Assembly: GCA_963759095.1 (NCBI GenBank)
Contig: CAVWYF010000038.1
Span: 38,314 to 102,313 of the forward strand
DNA: 64,000 nt
Direction of reading: 5' to 3'
DNA from: Anderseniella sp963759095
GTDB lineage: Bacteria; Pseudomonadota; Alphaproteobacteria; Rhizobiales; Aestuariivirgaceae
The notes beneath the pieces are model-generated. The model had not been told where the DNA came from and did no database searches. It worked only from the letters and a program-made list of their open reading frames with translations. A program made the position numbers and the translations under genes. Shown here in pieces: positions 34,261 through 42,705 of the stretch (position 1 is the first letter of the stretch; each line of letters begins with the position of its first letter).

Positions 34261-35463
34261 ATGAAGAAATCAGTCAAGAAACCAGCAAACCAGTCCAAAT
34301 GGGGCGAAGCCACCAGGCTGGTGCGCGGCGGCCTGGAGCGGTCGCATCACGGAGAAACTGCAGAAGCGCTGTATCTGACCTCAGGCTTTGTCTACGACGA
34401 TGCCGAAACCGCCGAGGACCGGTTTTCCGGTGAAGCGGAAGGTTATGTCTATGCCCGTTACGGCAATCCGACTGTCACCATGTTTGAAGAACGCCTGCGC
34501 CTGCTGGAAGGGGCTGAAGCATGTTATGCGACAGCGTCCGGCATGGCGGCGGTATGGGGTGCGCTGGCCTGTCAGACTAAAGCCGGCGATCATATCGTGG
34601 CGTCAAAGGCGCTGTTTGGCTCATGTTACCAGATACTCACTGCCATCCTGCCCAAGTTCGGTATCACATCGACACTGGTCGATGGCAATGACCTGGATGC
34701 CTGGCGCGCAGCAATCCGGCTTGAAACCAAGGTGTTTTTCCTGGAAACGCCGTCCAATCCCGGCTTGCAGGTGTTTGACATAGCCGCGGTTGCCGACATC
34801 GCCAAAGCCAACGGCATCTGCGTGGTGGTGGACAATATTTTCGCCACGCCAATTGTCCAGAAGACCTTGCCGCTGGGTGCGGATGTGATTGTCTATTCCG
34901 GCACCAAGCACATGGACGGACAGGGCCGGGTTCTGGGCGGTGCGGTGGTATCTACCACCGAGTTCAAAAACGAAAAGCTCAAACCGTTCCTGCGCCACAC
35001 CGGCCCGTCGCTGTCACCGTTCAATGCCTGGGTTCTGGTGAAGGGCATGGAGACCCTGAAGTTGCGCGTTGGCGCCCAGTGTGACAGTGCCCTGAAAATT
35101 GCCTCAACGCTTGAAGGGGCAAACGGCGTCGCCAGTGTGACCTATCCGTGGCTGGACAGCCATCCGCAGGCTGACCTGTGCCGCAAGCAGATGACAGCCG
35201 GCGGCACCATGGTGACGTTTGAACTGGCGGGCGGCAAGAAGGCTGCCTTCGACATGCTGCGCAAGCTGGAGATCATCGACATTTCCAACAATCTTGGTGA
35301 TGCCAAGTCGCTGATTACCCATCCGGCCACAACCACGCATCGCAATATCGGCCAGGAAGCACGCGATGCCATGGGGGTAACCGACGGCATGGTAAGGCTG
35401 TCGGTCGGGCTTGAAGATGTAGACGATCTGATTGATGATCTTATTGGGGCATTGAAGGATTAG
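34261..35463 (+). CDS. metZ: O-succinylhomoserine sulfhydrylase
   Basis: PLP enzyme of the Cys/Met metabolism family, 400 residues, making homocysteine from O-succinylhomoserine and sulfide. Motifs: YLTSGFVYDDAETAEDRFSG, YARYGNPTVTMFEERLRLLE, ASGMAAVWGALACQ, the PLP-lysine loop VIVYSGTKHMDGQGRVLGG, and C-terminal SLITHPATTTHRNI. The pattern closely matches alphaproteobacterial MetZ rather than cystathionine gamma-synthase. ATG 34261 (MKKSVKKP) is chosen over 34159, which lies inside the rhodanese gene. Confidence 0.93.
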   Translation: MKKSVKKPANQSKWGEATRLVRGGLERSHHGETAEALYLTSGFVYDDAETAEDRFSGEAEGYVYARYGNPTVTMFEERLRLLEGAEACYATASGMAAVWGALACQTKAGDHIVASKALFGSCYQILTAILPKFGITSTLVDGNDLDAWRAAIRLETKVFFLETPSNPGLQVFDIAAVADIAKANGICVVVDNIFATPIVQKTLPLGADVIVYSGTKHMDGQGRVLGGAVVSTTEFKNEKLKPFLRHTGPSLSPFNAWVLVKGMETLKLRVGAQCDSALKIASTLEGANGVASVTYPWLDSHPQADLCRKQMTAGGTMVTFELAGGKKAAFDMLRKLEIIDISNNLGDAKSLITHPATTTHRNIGQEARDAMGVTDGMVRLSVGLEDVDDLIDDLIGALKD

Positions 35464-35478
35464 CCGCGATTACCGGTC

Positions 35479-35936
35479 ATGGAAATTCGCATAGATGATC
35501 TGCGTGGGCGCGAAATCGCCGCCCTGCTTGAAAGCCATCTTGATCATATGGCAACGCTGTCTCCGCCGGACACCGTGCATGCGCTCGATCTGGAATCGTT
35601 GCGCGTTCCGGAAGTAACGTTCTGGACCATGTGGGACGGTGCCGACCTACTGGGCTGTGGCGCGTTGAAAGAGCTCGATCAGACATTTGCCGAAATAAAA
35701 TCGATGTACACGGTGCCTGAGCATCGTGGCAAGGGTGTTGCTGAAGGCTGGTCAGGCACATTCTCGACGCAGCCAGGCAGCGAGGATATCTGCGCATCAG
35801 CCTTGAGACCGGCACGCACGCGGAATTCCAGCCGGCGCACAGGCTGTACAAGCGTTTCGGTTTTGACTATTGCGAAGCCTTTGCGGACTATTCAATCACG
35901 CCGCACAATGTGTGTATGACTTTCGAATTGGCGTGA
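35479..35936 (+). pseudogene. GNAT-family acetyltransferase, single-base frameshift
   Basis: A typical small GNAT of about 151 residues, broken once. The frame from 35479 is good through EIKSMYTVPEHRGKGVAEG (acetyl-CoA binding R-G-K-G-V) at about 35747, then becomes unlikely sequence ending at 35919. The -1 frame from 35748 gives the expected continuation LVRHILDAARQRGYLRISLE, then RLYKRFGFDYCEAFADY, ending at 35936. One missing base near 35745 explains it. Similar to the PhnO/YafP-type 'acetyltransferase near metZ' proteins, substrate unknown. Either a pseudogene or an assembly indel. Confidence 0.82.
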
Positions 35937-35954
35937 GACTTAGGAGACAGCCAC

Positions 35955-36584
35955 ATGATCATCGAACCCGCGCAATTGTTGATTTTCATGTTGGCCGGGA
36001 TTGCGCTGAACCTGACACCGGGGGCAGACATGATGTTCTGCCTGTCGCAAGGACTGAAGTCAGGGCGCAAGGCAGGCTTTGCCGCAAGTCTCGGCATCGC
36101 CACCGGCAGTGTCATTCATGTCCTGCTGGCTGCCTTTGGCCTGGCCGCGCTGATTACGGCGAATCCGATAGCGTTCGAAGTGCTGCGCTGGGCCGGTGTG
36201 GGCTATCTGGTGTGGCTGGCCGTGCAGGCAATGAGACATCCGGTGCAACTTGACCTGCCCGGCGATGCCAGGCAGTCCCAGCCCATGAGAGCCTGGCGCG
36301 ATGGTGTGCTGGTCAATCTGCTCAATCCGAAAGTCATCGTGTTCACACTGGCGTTCCTGCCGCAGTTCGTGGATCCCGAGCGCGGGTCAACCGTGCTGCA
36401 GTTCTTGTTGCTGGGGCTGGTTCTCAACATAACCGGCACAACGGTAAACGGGTTCGTCGGGGTCGGTGCAGGCTCGGTGCGCGGTTTACTCGCCGGAAAC
36501 AAATGGATTGCCAGAACGCTCGGTTATGTGTCGTTGGCGGTGTTCCTCGGACTGGCCGCAAAGCTGGCATTCGACCGGCGTTAG
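35955..36584 (+). CDS. LysE/RhtB-family amino-acid exporter
   Basis: Inner-membrane translocator of 209 residues with about six hydrophobic segments. The family signature is clear: FMLAGIALNLTPGADMMFCL at the start with conserved N-x-x-P-G, the GFAASLGIATGSVIHVLLAA helix, then WRDGVLVNLLNPKVIVFTLA and FLPQFVDPERG. Members export amino acids or homoserine lactones. The neighbouring MetZ hints at homoserine-type compounds, but nothing in the sequence proves it. It follows the frameshifted GNAT by 18 bases. Confidence 0.92.
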   Translation: MIIEPAQLLIFMLAGIALNLTPGADMMFCLSQGLKSGRKAGFAASLGIATGSVIHVLLAAFGLAALITANPIAFEVLRWAGVGYLVWLAVQAMRHPVQLDLPGDARQSQPMRAWRDGVLVNLLNPKVIVFTLAFLPQFVDPERGSTVLQFLLLGLVLNITGTTVNGFVGVGAGSVRGLLAGNKWIARTLGYVSLAVFLGLAAKLAFDRR

Positions 36585-36688
36585 GGTCCTGACATTGGAA
36601 GCTGAAGTTCAGCACAGGCCGCATCATCATGCCCGTTGACAGGTAGCATTACCTTGTTGATGTGGGCTATTGGTCTTTCTCGATTTCG

Positions 36689-37726
36689 TCAGTAACTGAT
36701 GATTTTTTTTGGGGCCGCCAGCGACTCCCGCTCGACGATCCGGGTTTCAAGTTCAATCCTGATCGGCCCCTCAGCATCCTTGACCAGACTGTAAAGCGTG
36801 TCACCGGCAAGTTGCCCCATTTGCCGGTGCGGTACATGAACGGTTGTCAGGGCCGGGCTGATGACGGTTGCCAGTTCGATGTCGTCGAAGCCGGTGATTG
36901 ACACATCGCCGGGAACGTCAAGGCCTGCGACTTTGGCCGCCTGTATGGCGCCGACGGCCAGCACGTCATTGCCGCAGATGACAAGTGAGGGAAGGGGGCC
37001 TGTGCCGACAATCTGCCTGAATGCCTCGCGGCCGTTGTCAATGGAGTAGTTGGTTTCAAAAACCTGCATGGCCGTGACATCAAAGCCTGCTGCAGCGATT
37101 GCCTGTTGTGCCCCGAGAACCCGGTCCCGGGCCCGGTCGTTTGTGCTGGTCGGCGCTGAAATACAGGCAAATGACCTGTGACCCATGCGGATTGCCCCAG
37201 CCACCAGACGTTCGGATGCGGCACGATTGTCAAAGCCCACATAGGACTGGGCTGTGTCCGAAGAACACGCCCAGGCAATTACCGTGGGTATATTGCGTTC
37301 AGACAGGAAGTCATAAATTTCCGGGCGTCTTTCAGTTCCAATAAGCAACAGCCCGTCTGCACCACGCGCGACCATGGTACGGATCAGTTGTGCCTCCTGT
37401 TCAGGGTCATAGGCGGAACTTGCGACGAGCGTCGTGGCATTCTTCTCAACGAGTGATTTTTGAAATGCTTCTATGCCACGGGCGAAAATGGCATTTTCCA
37501 TCGTAGGGATGACCGCACCGAAAATGCCGGTGCGGTTTGCCGCGATGGCACGGGCGCCAAAGTTGGGCGAATAGTTGAGCTTGCCGACGGCTTGCATGAC
37601 GCGTTCACGCGTCTTTTCCGACACCTTGCCGGGTTCATTGAGACAGCGCGAAACCGTTGCCGTAGACACACCTGCTGCGCTGGCTACATCTTCAAGTGTT
37701 GGCAGCTTGCGTCCCGTTGATACCAT
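36689..37726 (-). CDS. LacI-family transcriptional regulator
   Basis: 345 residues. N-terminal helix-turn-helix with hinge: TLEDVASAAGVSTATVSRCL, NEPGKVSEKTRERV, ANRTGIFGAVIPTMENAIFA (residues 10-75). A periplasmic-binding-protein-like effector domain follows (GADGLLLIGTERRPEIYDFL, MGHRSFACISAPTSTNDRAR, VSITGFDDIELATVISPALT). Divergent from the sulfonate operon with a 38-bp palindrome between them, so it probably represses that operon and itself. The inducer is presumably a pathway sulfonate; this is inference. Confidence 0.93.
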   Translation of the reverse strand: MVSTGRKLPTLEDVASAAGVSTATVSRCLNEPGKVSEKTRERVMQAVGKLNYSPNFGARAIAANRTGIFGAVIPTMENAIFARGIEAFQKSLVEKNATTLVASSAYDPEQEAQLIRTMVARGADGLLLIGTERRPEIYDFLSERNIPTVIAWACSSDTAQSYVGFDNRAASERLVAGAIRMGHRSFACISAPTSTNDRARDRVLGAQQAIAAAGFDVTAMQVFETNYSIDNGREAFRQIVGTGPLPSLVICGNDVLAVGAIQAAKVAGLDVPGDVSITGFDDIELATVISPALTTVHVPHRQMGQLAGDTLYSLVKDAEGPIRIELETRIVERESLAAPKKIISY

Positions 37727-37805
37727 TTCGTGTCAGCCGATGATCAATTGTTTCGGTGATTCAGTAGGTTATTACATAGCCGGGAGAATCCTCCCAGTTA
37801 ATTGA

Positions 37806-37843
37806 TGTAATAGCTTGCATTTTCTGAAATGCAAGCTATTACA
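37806..37843. promoter_or_regulatory. 38-bp perfect palindrome, candidate operator of the sulfonate operon
   Basis: Arms TGTAATAGCTTGCATTT (37806-37822) and its exact complement (37827-37843) flank a 4-base centre TCTG. A further related half, TATTACAT, lies at 37771-37778, inverted to the left arm. The 362-base gap 37727-38088 thus holds this cluster, a small open frame (37879-38040) and the ribosome-binding site of the next gene. The lack of a T-run argues against a terminator. Confidence 0.7.
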
Positions 37844-37878
37844 TTCGCCGAGAGTTAATATCGGATCAGGGGTTGGAT

Positions 37879-38040
37879 GTGTATTTGGTTCTGACGGTCC
37901 TGGCGTTTACCCTGCTTGGCGCAGTATCTGCGGTCAGCGTGTTCATGTCAGGTTTTACCGGCGAACCATTTGGCAGAATTGCCGTCAAAGCGGCTTCCTG
38001 CCTGCTCGTGATCCTTATTTTTTTGTATTTGTTCCAGTGA
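37879..38040 (+). CDS. Small two-helix membrane protein upstream of the HpsN-like gene
   Basis: 53 residues from GTG 37879, with AGGGG six bases upstream (37868-37872). Two hydrophobic helices: YLVLTVLAFTLLGAVSAVSV and AASCLLVILIFLYLF, joined by a short FMSGFTGEPFGRIAVK loop. It ends 48 bases before the next gene. Sits at the head of the operon, directly after the palindrome. Could be a small subunit or regulator peptide; no family recognised. The frame is clean and hydrophobicity is patterned, but there is no other evidence of expression. Confidence 0.5.
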   Translation: MYLVLTVLAFTLLGAVSAVSVFMSGFTGEPFGRIAVKAASCLLVILIFLYLFQ

Positions 38041-38088
38041 TGTTCGACAGTGAGCTGTCAGTACCCGCAAGCAAGGAGATTGTGATCG

Positions 38089-39396
38089 ATGTCCCGCAAC
38101 TATTTGAAGAAGGCCGATTTGACGTCAGCCAGTGGCGCAGACGATGTCCGCGATACCGTTCAGTCAATTCTGAACGATATTGAAGCGCGCGGTGACGCAG
38201 GCGCACTCGAATACGCGGCAAAGTTTGATCGCTATGAAGGTAACATCAAGCTCACATCAGACGAAATCGAGGCTGCTGCTGCCCTGATCCCTGAAAAACT
38301 GAAGCTGGACATACAGTTTGCCCATGCCAATGTGCGCCGTTTTGCGGAAGCCCAGATGGCCACCATGCAGGATATCGAGGTGGAAGTGGTTCCGGGCCTG
38401 ATCGCGGGTCAGAAAAGCATCCCCGTTCGCACTGCCGGTTGTTACATTCCCGGTGGGCGCTACAGCCACATCGCATCTGCAATCATGACGGTTACGACGG
38501 CCAGTGTCGCCGGTTGCGAGAATATCATCGCCTGTTCCCCGCCACGCCCGGACATCGGCATAGCACCGGCCATCATTTATGCAGCGCACATCTGCGGCGC
38601 AGATTCCATTCTGGCCCTGGGCGGTGTCCAGGGAGTGGCTGCAATGGCATTCGGCCTGTTCGACCTGCCGAAAGCCGATATTCTCGTGGGCCCCGGCAAC
38701 CAGTTCGTGGCCGAAGCCAAGCGGATATTGTTTGGCCGTGTCGGCATCGACATGTTTGCCGGCCCGACCGACAGCCTCATTCTGGCGGACAAGACGGCAG
38801 ACGCCGACATTGTGGCAGCAGACCTGGTCGGCCAGGCAGAGCACGGTTACAATTCACCTGTGTGGCTGGTGACCGATGACAAGGCGCTGGCCGAACGCGT
38901 ACTGGAACTGGTGCCGGGACTGATTGCCGATCTGCCTGAGCTCAACAGCAAGAATGCCGAAGCCGCCTGGCGCGATTATGCCGAGGTGATCGTGTGTGAC
39001 ACGCGCGAGGAGATGGCCGCCACATCAGACGACTATGCGCCGGAACATCTCACCGTGCAGGCTGAAGACCTGAACTGGTGGCTGGGCCGCCTCAAATGTT
39101 ACGGCTCGCTGTTTCTCGGAGAGGAAACCACGGTTGCCTTTGGCGACAAGGCGTCGGGTACCAATCACGTATTGCCGACCTCGGGTGCAGCCAAATACAC
39201 CGGCGGACTTTCGGTTCACAAGTACATGAAAATCGTTACATGGCAGCGGGCCACCCGCGAGGGTGCGAAGCCGGTGGCCGAAGCAACGGCCCGGATTTCA
39301 CGGCTTGAGGGCATGGAAGGCCATGCCCGTACCGCCGACATCCGTCTGGCGAAGTATTTTCCGGACGAAGACTTTGATCTGACAGCGTCGATGTAG
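38089..39396 (+). CDS. hpsN: HisD-family dehydrogenase, sulfopropanediol 3-dehydrogenase-like (HpsN)
   Basis: 435 residues of the histidinol dehydrogenase fold: AGCYIPGGRYSHIASAIMTV, GGVQGVAAMAFGL, ILVGPGNQFVAEAKRILFG, IDMFAGPTDSLILADKTADA, DLVGQAEHGYNSPVWLVTDD, and HVLPTSGAAKYTGGLSVHKY. The pattern (for example GYNSPVWL and KYMKIVTWQR) matches the HpsN branch, which oxidises (R)-2,3-dihydroxypropane-1-sulfonate in two NAD steps to sulfolactate, more than biosynthetic HisD. No his genes are nearby and sulfopyruvate decarboxylase genes follow, which supports this. AAGGAG at 38074 precedes ATG 38089. Substrate remains an inference. Confidence 0.85.
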   Translation: MSRNYLKKADLTSASGADDVRDTVQSILNDIEARGDAGALEYAAKFDRYEGNIKLTSDEIEAAAALIPEKLKLDIQFAHANVRRFAEAQMATMQDIEVEVVPGLIAGQKSIPVRTAGCYIPGGRYSHIASAIMTVTTASVAGCENIIACSPPRPDIGIAPAIIYAAHICGADSILALGGVQGVAAMAFGLFDLPKADILVGPGNQFVAEAKRILFGRVGIDMFAGPTDSLILADKTADADIVAADLVGQAEHGYNSPVWLVTDDKALAERVLELVPGLIADLPELNSKNAEAAWRDYAEVIVCDTREEMAATSDDYAPEHLTVQAEDLNWWLGRLKCYGSLFLGEETTVAFGDKASGTNHVLPTSGAAKYTGGLSVHKYMKIVTWQRATREGAKPVAEATARISRLEGMEGHARTADIRLAKYFPDEDFDLTASM

Positions 39397-39399
39397 AGG

Positions 39400-40173
39400 G
39401 TGAGATGCAGGACGAATCCGCACAGTTCACTGTTCGACATCTCCGGCAAGACGGCGTGTGTGACCGGCGCAAGCGCCGGGCTGGGCCGCCGTGCGGCAGA
39501 TGTCTTGCTTGCCGCCGGTGTCCGGGTGGTGGGCGTCGCACGCCGTGGCGATACACTTGCCGAGTGGGCCGAAGCCCATGCTGGTCAGGCGGATTTCGTC
39601 GAGGCTGATCTGTCTGACCGCTCCTGTCTGAACCGGGTTGTCGAGGCTGTAGGTGAGGTGTTCGGTCCTCCCGACATCCTGATCAATGCAGCCGGAATCA
39701 ATACTCGTGAAGCGGCTGATGATGTTACGCCGGAAAACTGGGATGTGACGCTGGACCTGAACCTTGCAGCGCCGTTCTTTCTGGCCCAGGGCTTCGTTCC
39801 GGCGATGAAAAAGAACGGCTTTGGCCGGATCATTAATTTTGCCTCCCTGCAGAGCTTCAGGGCGTTTCCCGGCGGCATGGCCTATGGCACGTCAAAGGGT
39901 GGTGTAAGCCAGATGACCCGCGCCATGGCTCAAGCATGGTCATCTTTCGGGATCACGGCGAATGCACTGGCACCGGGGTTTTTCAGAACGGAGCTGACCG
40001 CGCCGGTGTTCGATGACCCTGACAGGGCGGCCCGCAATGCAGCTCAGACCTGTATCGGCCGCAATGGCGAGCCTGAAGACATCGACGGGCCAATCCTGTT
40101 TTTCTGTTCGCCCGCATCTTCCTACGTCACCGGCCAGGTATTGCCCGTGGATGGAGGCTATACGGCTAAATGA
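39400..40173 (+). CDS. Short-chain dehydrogenase/reductase (SDR)
   Basis: 257 residues, GTG start at 39400, three bases after the HpsN-like stop. NAD(P)-binding TACVTGASAGLGRRAADVLL, ILINAAGINTRE, catalytic Ser-Tyr-Lys with FASLQSFRAFPGGMAYGTSK (Y-x-x-x-K), and ALAPGFFRTELT. In DHPS pathways SDR-type enzymes (HpsO or HpsP) interconvert DHPS enantiomers through a 2-keto sulfonate. That role fits this place in the operon but is not proven by sequence. Confidence 0.9.
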   Translation: MRCRTNPHSSLFDISGKTACVTGASAGLGRRAADVLLAAGVRVVGVARRGDTLAEWAEAHAGQADFVEADLSDRSCLNRVVEAVGEVFGPPDILINAAGINTREAADDVTPENWDVTLDLNLAAPFFLAQGFVPAMKKNGFGRIINFASLQSFRAFPGGMAYGTSKGGVSQMTRAMAQAWSSFGITANALAPGFFRTELTAPVFDDPDRAARNAAQTCIGRNGEPEDIDGPILFFCSPASSYVTGQVLPVDGGYTAK

Positions 40174-40219
40174 ACGCGCTCGAAATCGTACACATTCCCA
40201 CACATGAGGAGTAAATTCT

Positions 40220-40717
40220 GTGTCTGTTAACACCAAAATCGTGGATGACATGGTCGCCAATGGCGTCGAGTTTGTCACCACAGTGCCCTGCAAGCAACTG
40301 GCCGGCGTCATCGACGAGATAGATGCTTGCGAGAAAATCTATCACATACCGTCCAACAAGGAAGATGAGGGCATGGGGCTTTGTGCCGGTGCCTTCATGG
40401 GCGGAAAGCGTCCCGCCATCATCATGCAGAACACGGCCATCGGCGTGACAGTCAATACACTGGTGACGCTGACCCAATATTACCGGATGCCGCTGCCCAT
40501 GCTGATTTCATACCGGGGCGAACTGGGTGAGCCGGTGGCGTGTCAGGTGGAGATGGCAGTGCATACAAAGGCCCTGCTCAACCAGTTGAACATTCCGACC
40601 TACCACTTCCACAAGGAGGACGACGTCAACGAGCTGGATGCAATCCTCAAATATACCTTCATGTGCAACAAGCCGGTTGCCATTCTGACCGATGCCAGCT
40701 TCTGGAAAGGATACTGA
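40220..40717 (+). CDS. comD: Sulfopyruvate decarboxylase, alpha subunit
   Basis: 165 residues, GTG start with TGAGGAG upstream. This is the N-terminal pyrimidine-binding half of a thiamine-diphosphate decarboxylase: GVEFVTTVPCKQLAGVIDEI, IPSNKEDEGMGLCAGAFMG (with the TPP-activating Glu), then GVTVNTLVTLTQYYRMPLPM and LISYRGELGEPVACQVE. Split alpha/beta subunits of this size are typical of ComD/ComE, which decarboxylate 3-sulfopyruvate to sulfoacetaldehyde; the related phosphonopyruvate decarboxylase is usually one chain. The beta gene follows two bases after its stop. Confidence 0.88.
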   Translation: MSVNTKIVDDMVANGVEFVTTVPCKQLAGVIDEIDACEKIYHIPSNKEDEGMGLCAGAFMGGKRPAIIMQNTAIGVTVNTLVTLTQYYRMPLPMLISYRGELGEPVACQVEMAVHTKALLNQLNIPTYHFHKEDDVNELDAILKYTFMCNKPVAILTDASFWKGY

Positions 40718-40719
40718 TC

Positions 40720-41274
40720 ATGATCCGCTCTGAAATTCTGCGCGACATCGCGCCCATCATTCGTGACCATCTGGTTGTCTGCAATATCGGGCTGCCGAGC
40801 CAGGAACTGCATCTGACAGACGATCAGCCGACAAATTTCTACATGCTGGGGACCATGGGCCTGTCATCGTCCATCGGTCTTGGCCTGGCTCTGGCGCAAG
40901 GCAAGAAAGTCATCTCAATCGATGGCGATGGCTCTGTCCTGACCAATTTCGGCACCTTGCCGACAATTGCCAACAATGTGGCGGACAACTTTATTCTACT
41001 CATTATTGACAATGGCAGCTACGGCTCTACCGGTGACCAGCCGACCTATGCCGGCAAGAAAACTTCACTGACGGCTGTGGCCAGGGCGTGTGGTTGTGAA
41101 AATGTCGTTGAATGCAGCGCGCAAGACACCGGAAAGACGATTCAGGCTGCGCTGGACAGCAACAAGATGACCATCATTGTCGCCAAGTGTGAGAGCGGTA
41201 ACGTGAAGGTACCGGTCATCACAATGGATCCGGTGGTCATCCGCGACAGGTTCATGAAGGCTGTTCAGGCTTAA
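40720..41274 (+). CDS. comE: Sulfopyruvate decarboxylase, beta subunit
   Basis: 184 residues, ATG 40720. C-terminal thiamine-diphosphate-binding half: MLGTMGLSSSIGLGLALAQG, the Mg-TPP motif GDGSVLTNFGTLPTIANN, then FILLIIDNGSYGSTGDQPTY. Pairs with the preceding alpha subunit to form the active decarboxylase giving sulfoacetaldehyde. An Xsc (sulfoacetaldehyde acetyltransferase) would be the next expected enzyme, but none is in this window. An open frame extends upstream inside comD and is not used. Confidence 0.9.
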   Translation: MIRSEILRDIAPIIRDHLVVCNIGLPSQELHLTDDQPTNFYMLGTMGLSSSIGLGLALAQGKKVISIDGDGSVLTNFGTLPTIANNVADNFILLIIDNGSYGSTGDQPTYAGKKTSLTAVARACGCENVVECSAQDTGKTIQAALDSNKMTIIVAKCESGNVKVPVITMDPVVIRDRFMKAVQA

Positions 41275-41286
41275 AGGAACTCTCCG

Positions 41287-42432
41287 TTGTTTGCCGCAAG
41301 CGAAATCCACTCATCAGCAGATGCGCGCGCATTGGCGCGTGCGCGTCTGCCGTGGATGGTGTTCGACTATATCGATGGCGCAGCGGGCGAGGGACACGGA
41401 GAAGCCCTGAACCGGGCCGCATTGCGTGATCTGCGACTGCAGCCGCGCATTCTGGTCAATGTTACCGAGCGCGACCTTGGCGTGAAGGTGTTCGATCACG
41501 ACGCGATGCATCCGTTTGGCATCAGCCCTATGGGCATGTGCAACCTGTCTGCGCCCGGGGCTGATCTCATGCTGGCGCGGATGGCAGCGCGTAACAAGGT
41601 GCCGGTCGGTGTGTCAACGGTGGCGTCCACATCGCTGGAGACCATGATTGAAAAGGCTGACGGGCATGCCTGGTTCCAGCTTTACATCAGCGGCGACGGC
41701 AGCAGCACGCAAGGCCTTGTAGACAGGGCGCGGGCGTGCGGATATCGCACCCTGGTCGTCACGCTCGATGTGCCGGAGGTGGGTCGGCGGCCGCGCGAAT
41801 TGCGGCGTGGTTTCAAGATGCCGTTTAAAATCGGTCCGCGCCAGTTCATCGATTTTGCCCTGCATCCGCGCTGGTCGCTTTCGACCTTGATGAACGGACG
41901 TCCTGAGATGGCAAATTTTGTCGGGCCGGACAACAAATTCGACCGCACCGAAAGCCGCGCCGCGGCAGACTGGGCCAAACTGAAAAGCCTGCGTGAGCAA
42001 TGGCAAGGGCGCCTCGTGGTCAAAGGTGTGCTGAGTGTCGAGGACGCGGTGCGCCTTAAACAGGCAGGTGTTGACGGTATTCAGGTCTCCAGCCATGGCG
42101 GCCGCCAACTGGACAGCGCACCGCCGCCGATCGTGATGCTGCGGCGCATTCGCGAAGCGGTGGGAAAGGACTATCCGCTGTTTTACGATTCCGGCATCCG
42201 ATCCGGAGAAGATGTCGTCAAGGCTTATGCGATGGGGGCCGATTTCGTATTTCTCGGGCGCCCGTTGCTGTTTGCCATGGCCGGCGGCGGCGAACGCGGC
42301 CTGTCGCAATTGTGGGATGTTCTGACGGATGAAACCAGCCTGACCCTTGCGCAACTGGGCAGGACGTCGATGAATCGGCTGGCGGACACGCTTGCCTGCA
42401 GCTGGAAAGCTGTATCACCGAGCCAGGTCTGA
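41287..42432 (+). CDS. FMN-dependent 2-hydroxyacid dehydrogenase/oxidase
   Basis: 381 residues, TTG start at 41287 behind AAAGGA. The L-lactate dehydrogenase/glycolate oxidase family: VFDYIDGAAGEGHGEALNRA, PFGISPMGMCNLSAPGADL, VSTVASTSLETM, WFQLYISGDGSS, the FMN/active-site lysine VKGVLSVEDAVRLKQAGVDG, catalytic histidine in IQVSSHGGRQLDSAPPP, and FYDSGIRSGEDVVKAYAMGA. In this operon it could oxidise sulfolactate to sulfopyruvate, in place of the usual SlcD, SlcC or ComC; that is inference from position between HpsN and ComDE products. Confidence 0.9.
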   Translation: MFAASEIHSSADARALARARLPWMVFDYIDGAAGEGHGEALNRAALRDLRLQPRILVNVTERDLGVKVFDHDAMHPFGISPMGMCNLSAPGADLMLARMAARNKVPVGVSTVASTSLETMIEKADGHAWFQLYISGDGSSTQGLVDRARACGYRTLVVTLDVPEVGRRPRELRRGFKMPFKIGPRQFIDFALHPRWSLSTLMNGRPEMANFVGPDNKFDRTESRAAADWAKLKSLREQWQGRLVVKGVLSVEDAVRLKQAGVDGIQVSSHGGRQLDSAPPPIVMLRRIREAVGKDYPLFYDSGIRSGEDVVKAYAMGADFVFLGRPLLFAMAGGGERGLSQLWDVLTDETSLTLAQLGRTSMNRLADTLACSWKAVSPSQV

Positions 42433-42462
42433 CTACCGGCGCATACCGGGTGTTAAGCATGA

Positions 42463-42484
42463 CCTGCGGCATCTGCGCCGCAGG
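42463..42484 (+). terminator. Candidate terminator after the sulfonate operon
   Basis: 8-bp perfect stem CCTGCGGC/GCCGCAGG with a 6-base loop, 30 bases past the operon's last stop. The following GGATTGCTTTGCTT is only moderately T-rich. The rest of 42433-42705, the helicase leader, shows no other feature. Confidence 0.5.
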
Positions 42485-42705
42485 GGATTGCTTTGCTTGA
42501 CTTCGATACCCACATCTGTGCTTGTGCGGCCATTGGACATGGGCCGCGACCAAATGAGTCGCAGACTACTCCTTGCCCATGACAAATGTTTTTCTTCGGT
42601 GGCGACCTTGAGCCATCAAATCCGGGTTCACTGCCCGTTGCCGTCGAAAAGAAACCCAGATGCGCCAAACCTTTGCGCGCATTGCTTACAAGAAAGAACA
42701 ATAAC

